Below, one piece after another: positions 49,563 to 62,400 of a stretch of 64,000 nucleotides of DNA. The notes under the pieces were generated by a model that worked only from the letters and a program-made list of their open reading frames with translations, was not told the origin of the DNA and made no database searches. Numbering within the stretch: position 1 is the stretch's first letter; every line of letters begins with the position of its first letter. The DNA comes from Xiphophorus maculatus (lineage: Eukaryota > Chordata > Actinopteri > Cyprinodontiformes > Poeciliidae): NCBI RefSeq assembly GCF_002775205.1, contig NC_036460.1:22276751-22340750 (forward strand), in the 5' to 3' direction. Both the position numbers and the translations under genes were made by a program.

Positions 49563-50429
49563 GGCAACATCAGCGGTTTCTGAAAGGAAGCAACAATAAT
49601 ATATATATAAAAAGAAAAAAAAAAACGACGTGAGGTTTATTCTAGTTAGTTGTACGGGAGGGTGAGGACAAGGTGTATCCGTTTAAAAATGTAACAAGTG
49701 AGTAGATCTTTTGCCAGGTGTTAATTTTTTTTGTGAGTAGTCCTTCAGTGCTCTTGTCAAATGCTGTGCCTTTTCTGTGACAGTCTTTCACTGCAGTTTG
49801 TTGTGGCAACTTTGGCACAAGTTTGTCTTATAAATTCTTGAGATGTTTTTAGTGTTGTGAGTTCAGATGTTTCATTGTTCTTCTACTAATTGACTTTAGG
49901 TTTTAGGATTCGTGAATCTGTTGCTCGTTTCCTCAGCCGTCCTGAGGAAAAAAATGGTCTCATGTATATTATAAGATATATGCATATATACAGTATTTAA
50001 ATTTAAATACTTTACATATGAGCTATTTAGTCAAATATCCTATGTGTGTGTTTGAATGGTTAGGCGTGTTTGTGTGAATGTGTGTACAGGGCTGGATTTA
50101 GGAGTTTGTGGCAAACAGGGTAAATCCATTCCAGTGAAAGATTAAAGTTTATGAATGAAGTAAAAAAACAAACACACTTAGTGTAACTAACATGTTGCAT
50201 AGCATATGTTTTTTATATATATATTTGAGTGTAGTTTATTGTGTTGAGATTGTAAGTCAATTAGCACAATTAACTAATTTAATAGTTATCCATTGGAAAT
50301 CTTTTTTTTTTTTTTACCTGATCCTATATTATATTGTATGAAATCAAATTTCATTATATGATTCAGTTCAATCAAAACAAACTGAATCATAACAAAACAC
50401 AACTGAGAGGTGAGCAAGTATTTTTGAAC

Positions 50430-51030
50430 TGGTTTTCGGTGCTTGTGTCCCTTTGATTCATCAGATTATTTGCAGCGTATCAAGACATGTACTGTATCTG
50501 CTGAAAAGAGACGTGTTGGCCCAAAATATTACACCACCTATGCTAGAACTGTGGTCTTACTGCCAAATGCAGAAAGGCACTGCTCTGTCAGAGCCAGTAG
50601 GAGTGTCTTAGTGCTATCAATCACTCTGATGTATGAGCTGCAGCTCTGCTAATGGGGAGGAAACAGCTGACAATTACAAGAAAACAGTTTATCTGCCGTC
50701 AGTTGGTGGTCATGCTTGCTAGCATGCATGTTCACGGCAAGCTCCCTTGTCAGGAAGGAGGTGTAGCAAAGCAGATAACAAGAAGGGTGTGAGCAGCACA
50801 TACATGAAGTTGATTGACAGTGCTAAGACCCTCCTCCTGGCTCTGATGGGTTATTTCTGACTGACTGGTGTATTTTTGCAGGTAGCAATGGGACCTCACG
50901 GAGAAGGCAGAGGAGCTTAAACTTTTCCACAGATCATCTGTTTTATACTATCACGACATAGTGACAGTTTTATCAAATAAGTTAAACACGTTTTTTGTAA
51001 AAAAAGTTACATACTGCATCTTTAACAACA
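50430..51030. repeat. Probable interspersed repeat in the fxyd6 3' region
   Basis: The segment ending 'aaaaaagttacatactgcat' and containing 'ccctcctcctggctctgatg' resembles a repeat found repeatedly near fish genes. No terminal repeats or target duplication could be delimited. A 69-codon frame at its left end is not a gene. Confidence 0.4.
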
Positions 51031-51731
51031 ACAACCCCCAAAATACAGTATCGTCAGGTTAGTGACTTGGTCCCTTTTTCTTCTTAAGTCCGGCCCTGGA
51101 TGTTTATTGTTTGGTGTGCAGGATTGTGAACACATCACATCTGCTCTGACTGTGTATCTGTCCATGTAGACATGATTAGCCTTTTACAAGACAATCTCAC
51201 CACTGCTCTCTGAGCGGGATTCGCAGGTATCTGCACGGGCTCCTCCGCTGTCGTGTGTGTTTTGTTTTTTTTTAACCACCTGAAGTGGAGAGAGCTCACA
51301 CATCAGCTGTGTCACTGCCTTTCTTCTCCACATATCTACTGCACTGCTGCGTCACTGGCTCCACTGGGATTAACTGGTCTCTAGCAGGCAGTGATTAGCT
51401 TCCCCTCCACTTGCAGTCACTAGCTCTGCAAGCTCTTTAAAGCAGGGGAAGTGTTTTTTTTCCCTGTTATTATTTTTGCTTTCCAGTGTCACAGTTTGTT
51501 TTGTTTTTTTTTTTTAAATGACAACACGTTCTCTGAAAGACAAAGTGTGGATGGTCTGTTTGAGAGGTTTAACCTCAAAAGCTGTGTTATTTCTGTGTCA
51601 GTCTATATTAAAAGTAGCTAAATGCGAGCTAAAGCAAAGAGTGGGAACAGACTGCTGTACAACTACTGCTGTGTTCATCTCCTGCATAAAGCCTTGTTGT
51701 GTAGCAACCTGTTGTGCTCTTGGCATAATTG

Positions 51732-51737
51732 AATAAA
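51732..51737 (+). terminator. fxyd6: Candidate fxyd6 poly(A) signal
   Basis: AATAAA about 2.2 kb after the fxyd6 stop, followed by a T-rich stretch. It would give a long 3' UTR like that of mammalian FXYD6. A shorter 3' end closer to the stop cannot be excluded. Confidence 0.35.
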
Positions 51738-52129
51738 AGTGTGTTTAAAGACAGAGTGTGCCTTTAATCTTTTTTTTTTTCCTGTAAAACATCTCCTTTT
51801 CTCCAGAGTGTTTTATGCTTGAAAGCATTAAGATGACACTGACCCTCCATCAATGTCAGTCAAGGTTGTTTCACTGTCAAAGCTTTGAAGCAGCACGGGC
51901 TTTATTTGCAACAACGTAGATTATAACGCCCTCCTCTTTTTCTTTCACGATTCCAAAGGTTGTCTCTTCTCCTCTATACCTGCACTAAGTTTATGAGACT
52001 GTAAATTTGTAACCGAGCGGTTGCACTGAAGTATGGTGGAAGGAATGGAAAACTTGTATGTGCGTAAGTATGTGTGTGTGCGCAAGGGGGTGGATCTGTA
52101 AGTTAGGAAGATGGCTTGCAGATGGGACC

Positions 52130-52187
52130 ACCCACACAAGCCCACACACACCTGGACAGAGGTAATACAGAACCTTCAGCACCTCAG
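52130..52187 (+). promoter_or_regulatory. fxyd2: Possible 5' leader exon of fxyd2
   Basis: A donor CACCTCAG|gtaggt ends here, and the fxyd2 start exon opens with an acceptor (TTCGTACAG, about 53313-53321), so an untranslated exon must lie upstream. This is one candidate. The 5' boundary is unknown and no TATA box is evident. Confidence 0.2.
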
Positions 52188-52844
52188 GTAGGTTATTCCT
52201 TGTTTTGTGAGAATATTTCATAAATAAACCATGTTTGTCATTGAAAATTATTTCAGATTCGTACTTATGGTGCTCACAGGTGTAGTGTATATCACAACTG
52301 TGTAAGAAAGGGTCGAGTTTCTTCGTAGCAAAGTTGACATCATATTTTGTGTGAAACAGATACAATTTGTATGTATTGTAAAAAGTATTTTCTCCAAAAC
52401 AGTGATACACATTAAATAGGTAGATATGTAAAGAAAGTAACAAATGAAGTATTTAGATTACTTCATTTGGATGTTCTTATCAATTTCACTTTTTTTTAGA
52501 GATTGTTTTTGCTGTACGTCTTTGTTAAAGTCACTTTGTATCAACACTGTGGAAAGCACAGCTAAGTTTTTCATACTCCGTCTATTACTTTCTGACTGTT
52601 CAAGGTTCAAGGTTAATGAATATTGGAGCCATAATGCATTAATGAGTAACATCTTTCCCCTTGGTGAATGTCCTCAAGCTCACTGGTGAATGGAAAAGGC
52701 CAGGTCACATAATACATATAGCAGTGAAGTCCATAATTCAGTGAGGTTTCAGCTGAAAGGAGAGACAGCCAAGGAAAATGTTAGTCTGTTAATCTGTGAG
52801 TTAATGATTATAGGTCAAAAGATGTAGCTCGAATGAAAAGGTTT

Positions 52845-52884
52845 TCTCTGTGTGTGTGCGTGCGGGTGTGTGTGTGTGTGTGTA
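52845..52884. repeat. Imperfect (GT)n microsatellite
   Basis: Alternating TG/GT units with GCG interruptions. The cysteine/valine-rich ORF over it is a by-product. Confidence 0.85.
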
Positions 52885-53354
52885 GTTCAAGGGTAATGGA
52901 AGAAGGAATGGAGAGTAAAAGATCAATAATACCATTAGCCTCTTTAAATTCCCAGCAAAGATCAAAGAAGTCACATTGTGGCTGCAGCAGGAAACCTAAT
53001 GAGGCAATTTGTCAGAACACACACCGTATAGAGTTTCTGTGCCTTTCATTGAGCGTTCATCTAAAATAAAGAAGCTGAAATTAATGAACTTCAACAGCTG
53101 TTAGGTGTACAATAAAATGAAAATAAAGGCCATCTTAAACAAAAATACTTTCACCTATACCCCTAGAAAAAGCATTCAGACATCAAACCTGCTGAGAATA
53201 CTCAGCAATGTGACAAAGAACTGTAATAAATGATTTAATAATTTGGATTTTGATGGCCCACCGGATGCGGTATGTATTTGTTATTAAAGTTTTGTTCCCT
53301 TTTTGCTTTCTGTTCGTACAGCTGAGTCAAGAGAACTCACACAGACAAAACACC

Positions 53355-55024
53355 ATGTCTTCCGCAAAAGGTGAGTGAAGCCATTCATTACCACTTGATA
53401 ACAGTCAGTAGAAAAACACTTTAGCATGGCACCGTGCAATTACGCAATCACAGTCACTCTCAGGACAACAAACAGCTGCAAACTAACAAATCCTACCTTG
53501 CTACACACAAGCTGATATCCAATTTTTATTCTGCTTCTTTCAAACTTGAGCATAAACATAAACAAGCAAGCATCCCTTAGCATTGCAGTACCTTGTCACT
53601 GAGGTGATTTTTGATACGGGCACTAGCCCCCACCATTTAAGGTGGTATTGTGTCAGGGATAGCAGGGAAATAAACATCTTCCATTTTGCATATTCTGTTG
53701 CTCATTGTTTATCAAGTTAATACTGAGTTGGTGCTAAATGTATTGTGCACAGTGGAAGCAAATATGCCAAAACCTGCAGCGAGCTAATGACACCGAAGGT
53801 AGTATTTTATTAATGACTTTCTGTGTCATTGATGCGATCTGTTCTCCAATATAAACAATTACACAGTTAATTTATGCTTAACAAGGGGTAGATTACTTAG
53901 AAAGTAAAATAAAACCTGTTATATTTTCACTTTAAAAACATCCTTCTTAATTTTTTTTAAGTTTTCTGCTTGTGTCCACTCCTTGTCTCCGCTCAGATGC
54001 AGTAACTGACTGGGATGCAGACTTTACATACGGTGAGTAGTTGTTTCCTGGAAATCTACATTTGACAACAGAACAGTGTGCTGCATATATCGCCAGCATG
54101 AATTATAAGGCATAAAAAAGCAGTTTTTTAAATGGGCAATTAAAGGAAAACAGAAGGATTATTGAGCATAAAAAGAGAAAAGTAGAATATAGGGTTAGAG
54201 TCACAGACTTTGAGTAATTGTGATGACTTGGTGATGTTTTTTTGTGCAAATTTTCAGACTATAAAACTCTGCGTGTGGGAGGACTGGTCTTTGCCGGGGT
54301 GGTCGTGCTCCTTTCCTTTGTTCTGTTGCTTGGTAAGTCTTTCTCAACCTTATGTATGAGCATTTCAGGTTTGCACGATTGGGCCTTTAAAGAGATATAG
54401 TGAAAAAGAGAACAGTGACATGCCAGTGTTGAATCTCGATTCCTCCAGTCAGTTTTTGGCTGGAAAGACATCATTGGCTTCAAAACAAGCAGTTAAAAGG
54501 CAGCCAGAAAATATTAATATTCTGTTTATGGGGCTTGGCTACTGCAATGCTTCCATAAACTGATGTTTTGATTTTGATACAAATAAAAATATATATATAT
54601 TTTCTTTTTCTTCTTAGGTAACAAGGTCAGAAACTGTGGCAAAACCAAGGTAAGTCCAAATCTCACGTGGTTTTAAAGGGACATCTGCTGGTCATAATGG
54701 GAATCACATTTTTAATCAGTGGTTTGCAAATGTGTGCGACTGTGCCAGGATGAAACACCGACTAGAGACTTTTACTTCTACTTAGAAATGCTTATTTAAG
54801 CTGCTTTATTTGTCTTCATGTTTGGTTGGCCTAATAGAAACCACCACCTTTAGATTGTGAGTTGAAAGCCACTGGTTTAAAATATTAATGATGTACTGAT
54901 TTTTAAAAATTATTTTAAAAATGTTTTGGTCATAAAAGCTGATATTAACATTTAATGGTGATTACATTAAATCTAACACATTTGTTATCCTCAGCGTAAA
55001 CCTGTTGCAGAAGAAGATTACTGA
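53355..55024 (+). CDS. fxyd2: FXYD domain-containing regulator, FXYD2 (Na,K-ATPase gamma), 5 exons, 62 aa
   Basis: Exons: 53355-53370, 53997-54032, 54258-54332, 54618-54649 and 54995-55024, all phase-consistent with GT-AG borders. The protein lacks a cleavable signal peptide, as in FXYD2. It opens MSSAKDAVTDWDAD, then the signature FTYD (15-18), YKTLRVGG, and a membrane helix at about 27-42. Asn-Lys-x-Arg follows at the inner face, then a short basic tail ending AEEDY. The 36-bp and 75-bp exons match those of fxyd6 in length and phase, showing descent from a common tandem ancestor. FXYD2 lowers Na+/K+ affinity of the sodium pump in transporting epithelia. The order tmprss13-fxyd6-fxyd2 matches mammals. 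A fish-specific FXYD paralogue is the main alternative. A poly(A) signal AATAAA is at 55117-55122. Confidence 0.78.
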
Positions 55025-55116
55025 GCCAAGCAGTGGAAGCAACCGAAAAACACAAAAGGATGCAAGAATATGCTACTGTCAATTGTTAAGTGTGTGACAT
55101 GAAAACATTTTGTATT

Positions 55117-55122
55117 AATAAA
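55117..55122 (+). terminator. fxyd2: fxyd2 poly(A) signal
   Basis: AATAAA 93 bases after the stop codon, followed by a GT-containing stretch (tgtacttgtaatc) as expected for a cleavage region. Confidence 0.65.
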
Positions 55123-55689
55123 GTATATGTAACCGAAATGCGCTGTACTTGTAATCACTGATTCCTTGAGCCACAAGAACAAGAGCAAGAAGAAGATACC
55201 TGAATTTCAAACACAGAAAAAGAACAAATACTAAATGCAGTAAAGAAAACTTCCTTCCATTTTCATGAGCTGCTCGCCTGCTCTTTGTGTTTGGGTTTTT
55301 CCCCTTTTCTGTGTTTGTTCAGTGTAAGTGTAATTCCTCATTTAACAATTTTAAAATAACCATCGAGAGCTGTAATCAAGTAACCTGCAGGTTTTGTTTT
55401 TTCCCCATAGACAGTTTCGGTGCATTAAATGCACTGGTAGTTAGTTGTGAGTTAAAACTACCTGTTGTGTTTATGTGAATGTGTCATTTTTAGCTTTGCA
55501 GTACGGTTGCTACATCTGAGGACATAGATCATTTTAACACTGGTGTTCTTTACACCTTAAAGAGCAATATTTGAACAGAACATGATTTATACTTGTTTAT
55601 ACTTACAATCAGACAAAAATGCAAATGGAACATTTATTTGACTGTGTTTGAGTGGGAAAATGGCAGTGCTGTGTCAGTACAGTCATACT

Positions 55690-56485
55690 CCTGAACAAAA
55701 TCCCCTAATTAGCTAATGGAGATCAGCTGTGTCATTTAATCTAAAACACAGCTGCTACATGAAGGCCATGGAGGTTTTTCATAAAGAAAAAGGCACACAG
55801 CAGACAGGTTAGAGGTAAATCTGTGGAGGATCTTCAAGTAGGTTCAGGTTATTAAACAATGCACACGGTTTTGAACAATTCAAGAAGAAATTTTCAATCC
55901 CTCTCCCGGAAATGAAAACAACGTGGCTATAGTGCAAACCTACCAAGACATGGTGCAGTGGGCAAGTAAAACATCACTCAGAGAAAACAGCCAGAAGGTC
56001 CATAACTCTGGGGGAGCTGCAGAAAACCACAACTAAGGTGAGTAAATTTGTTGCAAAGAGTTATATTTATTGTACACTTCACAAATCTGGCCCTTTATGG
56101 AAAAGTAACAGAAGGAAAAAACCCAGTAAAGACGTCCCATTTAAAGCTTACCATGAGCCATGTAGGGGATAAAGCAAACACTTGGAGCAAGGTGCTGTGG
56201 TCAGATTAGAAACAGCTTTGATGTCTACATGCAAATTGCCATGTGTGTAAATAAGCCAATGCTGCTGAAAATACTATTGAGAAAAGGTGATGGCAGGATT
56301 ATGCTGTGGGAATGTTTTTCTTCAGCAGGGAGATAGAAGCCGGTCAGAGTTGGTGGATCGATTGTCGAAACTTTATGCAGGACAATCCTGCAAGGAAGCT
56401 TGTTAGAAGCTGGACAACACTTGAGACGGGGTCAGAGGTTCCCTTTCCATCAGCGCAACAACAGTAAACAAGCAGTCAGTGCTAC
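55690..56485 (+). mobile_element. Tc1-like transposase relic
   Basis: About 0.8 kb retains the order of a Tc1 transposase gene on the + strand: 'cctaccaagacatggtgcag', 'ggagctgcagaaaaccacaa', 'cacttcacaaatctggccct', 'ttcttcagcagggagataga' and 'gttagaagctggacaacact'. It is riddled with indels and stops. It is the longest transposase remnant in the window. Confidence 0.7.
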
Positions 56486-56489
56486 AAAG

Positions 56490-59400
56490 GAACAACACAT
56501 ACAGTGTTAATAACATTAAAATGATTAAAAAAAATAGAGAAAGATCTTTTTTTCCCCCCATTATTCACTCACTGAAAGATGCATTAATTCCAAAGAATTT
56601 AATGAAGGAAAATCAAAAAGAATGCATTTGGAGCTTGGCTTCTTGGTAGTGAGAAAAAGAAAACACAAGATGGGGCTACTGGGCAAGAGAAAAACAACAC
56701 GACCGGCTGCAAAAGCTCTCCAAGGCCGAAAACTCCAAGCTCCTGTTTGAAGACACAGGAAACACTGAGGGAAATAACAAGCAAGTGAAAAGTTGTTGAA
56801 GGACGGTCAGAGATCTAAAGATCTGTTTGTGCAAGCTATGTCATTTATTATTTATTTTTTTGTTTTGTTTAAAAACATCAGGGCGGAAACAACATCGACA
56901 GAGGAACTAATTCTCCGAACAGATGAAGCTCATCAGATAAATGAAGACGGGTCATGTTTTGTGGTCCCAATGAAAAAGAAGAAAAAAAAAAAAAGCGATC
57001 TCCTGTTGCCGTTGGTCACTAAACAAAAACTGGATCAAGCACTTACATCGGTCTACTGAAGCTGATCCGTGATAGCGTGGGCCTCTTTTTTATTTTTTTT
57101 TATTTTTAATGATGCCTTCATAGCTGACAAAGCATATAAATCATATCAACAGAAAAACCACACCAGATTAATAACCCCAGAATAAATAAGTCATTACAAG
57201 TAGAGACAGGCGCTGTCAAGCGAGTGAGTCCCAAGGACCCCCAGTTCTCCATCCATCTCTGTCTGTCACTCCTCTTTGTTCCCACCCGAAATGAACTTCA
57301 TTAAAAAAAATGAAGTTGTAAAAGTTGCTGCTTTGTAGTGAAGTAGACAGTTTTTCACCCCCACCCCTGATACCAGCAGCATCTCCAGGGCTAATTTCAG
57401 CTGTTTTCCGTCAGGGTTTCAGTTGAGGTAAGCGTGAGAAGCCACCTGATAACATCGCCTCAGTAGGGGGAAGTTTAGAGAGCAACAGAACCACATACTG
57501 CTGCAAATTATGCTGGACAGGTGTGAGAGCTGATCAGACAGAGTTCCCACGAGTCTTTATGGGACTGGCTACTGTTCAGAGGCCTGCCCAGAAAACAAAC
57601 AGCCTCAGGGGTTTCCTGCAAAAAGCAAACAGGTGGAGGCATTTAACACTTCCTTACTTAGCATCTTTATGAAACGCTTAAAGACATACGAGGAACAGCG
57701 GTGCCTTGTGAAACTGTTCATACTACTCGAGCTTGTTCATGATTTTATTTAGGGGTACTGCAGTCGAGAGGGCAACGTACAAATGACCCACTCATCAAAT
57801 TTATAGTTCAAATGGGTCTGGGGGCAAAAACGTGTGCATGTCACCGCCACTCAGGAATTATGCACTACTTTGTTTTGGTTGCATAATTAAATGCATATTT
57901 TCAATTTATACGTTGCATTATAAACATACCCATTTGTGGTTGTAATTTGACAACATTTGTAAAATATTAAGAGATTTTAATTCTTTTGTGATATATTGTA
58001 ACACTGACCATATTAGGAAAAAAAACTTTAGATTATAGATTGCATATCAATTATAAAGGTAAAAAATTTGAGCTCAAAAATACACAAGTCAGCCCTGAAA
58101 ATAAATGCAGGTAATTTGTGCTTCACTTCACAAATGACCTGCATCAGTACTATAAGGACAAGCAGGTAGTCCGTACTAGTGTGGTTTTGGTCACTTTTAA
58201 ATGGCAAGTAATTTACCAAAGAATAATTTGTGGCATTGCAATAGAATAGCAAGATGTTGTTCTTTAGTTTCTTTTTTTCTTTGACCTCGTGTTTCTATAT
58301 TCTTTCAGAGTTTGCTTGGTTATAGTTGGTAAGGTGTGAGCTAAGAGCACACAAGTGTGTTTAGTTCTATTTTCATAAAATGTTTCAAAGGATCACGTTT
58401 CATCAGCTCATGCTTTTTCTCGTCTCCTTCTGTCTTGGGTCCGTTTTCCTTTCCTATGTAACCATTTGTTGTTGACTTAATATTATGCAACGGACCAGAA
58501 AGTCAAAGAGATGACTGTCCACAGTGGTTTCATTCTGTTTGTTTGACCCTTATTTGTACGACTCTTTAAATGGTCCAATTACTGCAGTTTCTTTGAATGG
58601 CTGCTCAGTTTCGTATACTGTTGGTCTCGTTCAACGATGTGTGTGTGATCACATTTGTTGCATTAATTTAAAGGAAACAAGGACGAATAACTTCAACAAA
58701 CGGAGCCATTTTCACCTTTTAGTAACTAAGAAATAAATTAAGAATGAGCTGATGGGTAACGTTTAAAGATTTATTAAACAAATGATACTACCAGAATGAG
58801 AGAGGCTGTTTGAGACAGTTCTTCTTTCAGTGATTTTATCCCCACTTCATCCTTTTGAGGTTGCAGTTAAGCTAAACCCTTTTTCATCTTTCATTCTGTC
58901 AGACAGATTTTGGCATGTATGAGGCCTATGTTCAGACAATCTACTCTGTTTTCCTAACCCTGCACAAGTCTTTTTTGTTTTACTGAACAACTAAGTCTTC
59001 TGATTTGTTAACTGCTCTCCAAGCTTCTTTGCCTCGTTTCAAAATTACCAGTCAAGAGACAGAATAGTCTTATTGGTTAGTTTGAAAGGTTGTGCCTGCC
59101 CACCAACAATCAAATGTGGCTCAGCAGGAGAATAAGAGTTTTGATCACACTGAACACAGCTAAGCTTGCACCCTTGCAGATTTTTAGTCTGTCTTGGCTC
59201 CAAAGTCGATTTGCAGCATGCTTCACAGTTGCTGGTATCTCTGGCATAGTTGTGTAAAAAGCCTCAATAAATTAATCTTCACTTGTATCATCAACGTCTC
59301 TAGAAACGGACAAGTGAATACAGTGAGATACGGTTTGTCACTTCCAGTGAAACTTGGTACTAATCTTTTAACCAAGTTTGGTTAAAACTGTTTAATTTTA

Positions 59401-62400
59401 CAGAGACAAGCAACTGTGATATATATTTCTTCTAAATAAGTGCTGCTTGGTGGTTTTGTCCTGGTTAATTTGATGAAAATACTGTTGCACTGTAATTACT
59501 TCTTTATCTCTGAAAAATACTGCTGTTAAACGGTTTCGACTACATTTCTTGGTACTGAAATGGAGTTTGACGTTTTTGTATTTCAACGTTATGCACTAGT
59601 TCTTCATGCGTTTCCATTGTACAGTAACTATCACGTGACACAGGGGCCCGACGTTATTAGTCACTCTGTTGAATGCGGACCCTTGCTTATCTTACCGCCA
59701 CTCACAGTGAGCAAGTTGGTAATGGAGGTAAAATATATAATTCTCCAAATAAGCTGCTAGAAAACTGACGCAAAGAGTGGCATTTTGAAAAAAAACACAT
59801 CTCCATGACAACAATTACTTACTATATACCAACTGGTTGTTTAGAATTGATGCCAGAAAAAAAAAAATGTTAGTCTTTACCAGTAAAGTAAAACTGGGTC
59901 ATTGCTGGATATTTCAGCAGATGATGCAAAACATTTGAAAAATTCGACACATATGGGTTAAACAGACACAAAATCAACCTTCCACTATGGCTATATCAAA
60001 ACCAAGATTAAAATCCTCTAAAATCTCTGGGGTGAATTGGAGAGGGGACCCACAAGTCTGAATGATCCACAGAGCTTGTGCAAAGAAACTCCAACTCTGT
60101 GAAATGTTGTAGGAACAAACAAAGCTGTGCTATTGGTAAAAGTCTTAAAAGCAATATTGATAATTTTGACACTGGTAATTTTGTTAAAGATTTTTTTTTT
60201 TCTTAAATTGGCAAATTAAAGAATACAGTTCTCAAAACCTTTTAGTGTGAGAATTTACAGCTACAATTAAAGATCGATTTATTATGAGATTTTATTTTTC
60301 TGCACTACTTCATCAGTTTTGCCAACAAAATTCTTTTTGTCTTAATATTTGGAGACATGTTTTTATCTTTGACTCAAAAACATTCATAAAATCATCTCTC
60401 CATGTATATTGTGATCACAGGGTCACTCGTATTCCATGCAGACTGAGCTTAAAAAAATCTAAACTATAAATATAGATAAAAACAAAATTCCTAAACAAAG
60501 TCTGTTTATGTTTTTTTTTTTTGGACAGTTTGAGAAACAAATATCTTTAACTAAGGAAATATTTTTAAAAAATAACATTACATGTCAAAAATCTGACACT
60601 GATCTAATGTTCAAGAAATCTACTTTCAGTCACATAAAACTTTTTCATTAATGGCCAAAAGAGAACTAAGTCGGTATGTGCTGTAATCATATTATTGATA
60701 ACATCTTCAACTATGGCCACTGGGTGTCACCAGATATCTCTGATCAATATCTGCGCATATGGCATGCATCTAAGGTGTTTAACATATTCAAATTGCTATG
60801 ATTTGACCATTTTTTAAATTATTATTATTTGTTTTTACTAAGCATTGCATATTTCACTTTATATTATTGAAAATGAAACCTGAAGCCAAAAACTACATTG
60901 AGGCGTCACCGAATTTGGAGTAAGAGCAGCAGATCTCCAGGTTGTCCCAAAGAGGACGCCTCCAGCAGCAGCCATCTTGGAAGTACAGCTGTCATCTTGG
61001 CATGATGTTTGTGTCGGAAGGTGCTACGTCTGCGTCTGAATCTCTTCACTCCTCATATTCATTTTGCTCTCCGTATTTCACATATGTTTGTCTTTTTACC
61101 TTGCACGTCTCTTGGAGCATGCAGATGGTCTCATTTGCAAATCGGGGGGGAAAAACAGCAATAGAAAATATGAAGACATGAATTCTGGTTGAAACCCTCC
61201 CGCTTCCCTCTCTCTTTGCCCCGCCTTCAACAGAAAATACACCTCCACTGCCCCTCACCCCAGTCCATAACTATCCTCTTCAGCTCATTTGAATAAATTA
61301 ACACCCCTCGATGTCTTATGTGCATGTACTGTCATGCCTGTGCAAACACAACCACGTTTGAGCAAATGAATCCCCGACGAGAACAGCCGGAGATGTTCGT
61401 CCCGTGCTTCACCGTCATACATACACATTCTCAGATGTGCTGAGACACTTTCTGCTAAAACTATCACGCATGCTTAGTTGAAGGCAAACACAGGATTGGC
61501 TGGTAGCTTCCTGTTAACGTGCTGCTGTATACGGTCGTGTGTGTGTGTGATTTGTTTTAGCCTAATGCAGCAAGCGGAGACGGAAAGGCTGGCCCCGCTG
61601 AGAAACTCTAAAGTCTACAACAATCTGTGGTCTCTTTTATGCGTTTCTAGAGTGTGTGTTCTGCCTGAAATCATCCCATTTGTTTAAGGATTCACAACCT
61701 ATGCCATTTGACCAATCAACTGATTCAGTTTGCTCCACCAATCAAAACTGTCCTCCATCATTCCCATACCGGCACTTCTCTTCGTTCTCGTTTTGATCTC
61801 TGTGACCTTGCGCAGAGCTAAGCAGCAAAGCCATGCACACTTTCCTCCTAATTTTAACCTTGCAGACGTTTCACTGGGCTTTGAGAAACGCATTAATACT
61901 GGACACATCAATGCAAATATGATCCTGGCATGTTTGACAGCGCCTGAGGGGTGTCTCTGATTGTCTACACATTAAGACCTTCTGTTTTTCAGTCAACAAA
62001 CTCTCTTCCTTCCACTTTTCCTATTGCATATCCTTTATGTCCTCCTCCCTTATCAGTTGAAGAACAGTGGTGCATAGCGATATGGAAAGGGATAGTAGGA
62101 AATGGGTGTGGTGGGCCTGTCCTGGACTGCTGTTTTCAGTCTCTGGAGCTCTCCGGGAGCTACTTGCTTTTTCTCTGGCCCGGCTGCCTGGCCGGCCGAG
62201 CTCAAACTGTCAGTCCCCATGACGATCACTGGCTGACGTATAGCATAACCTGCTTGGTGCTGTCACACCAACTCGCGTCATCCCCCTAACCATCTTGCCA
62301 CATTGCTTTTAGGAGACAGACCTCGTGTGTTATCATACAAGGCAGATGGCTGATGCTTCTGTGCAAAGAGCTTTAGTGTGTTGAGTCCTGTCCGATGGCC

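Noticed and set aside
56793-57059. 88-codon ORF with a lysine run
   Set aside because: The lysine run is an A-rich tract; no splice context or family resemblance.
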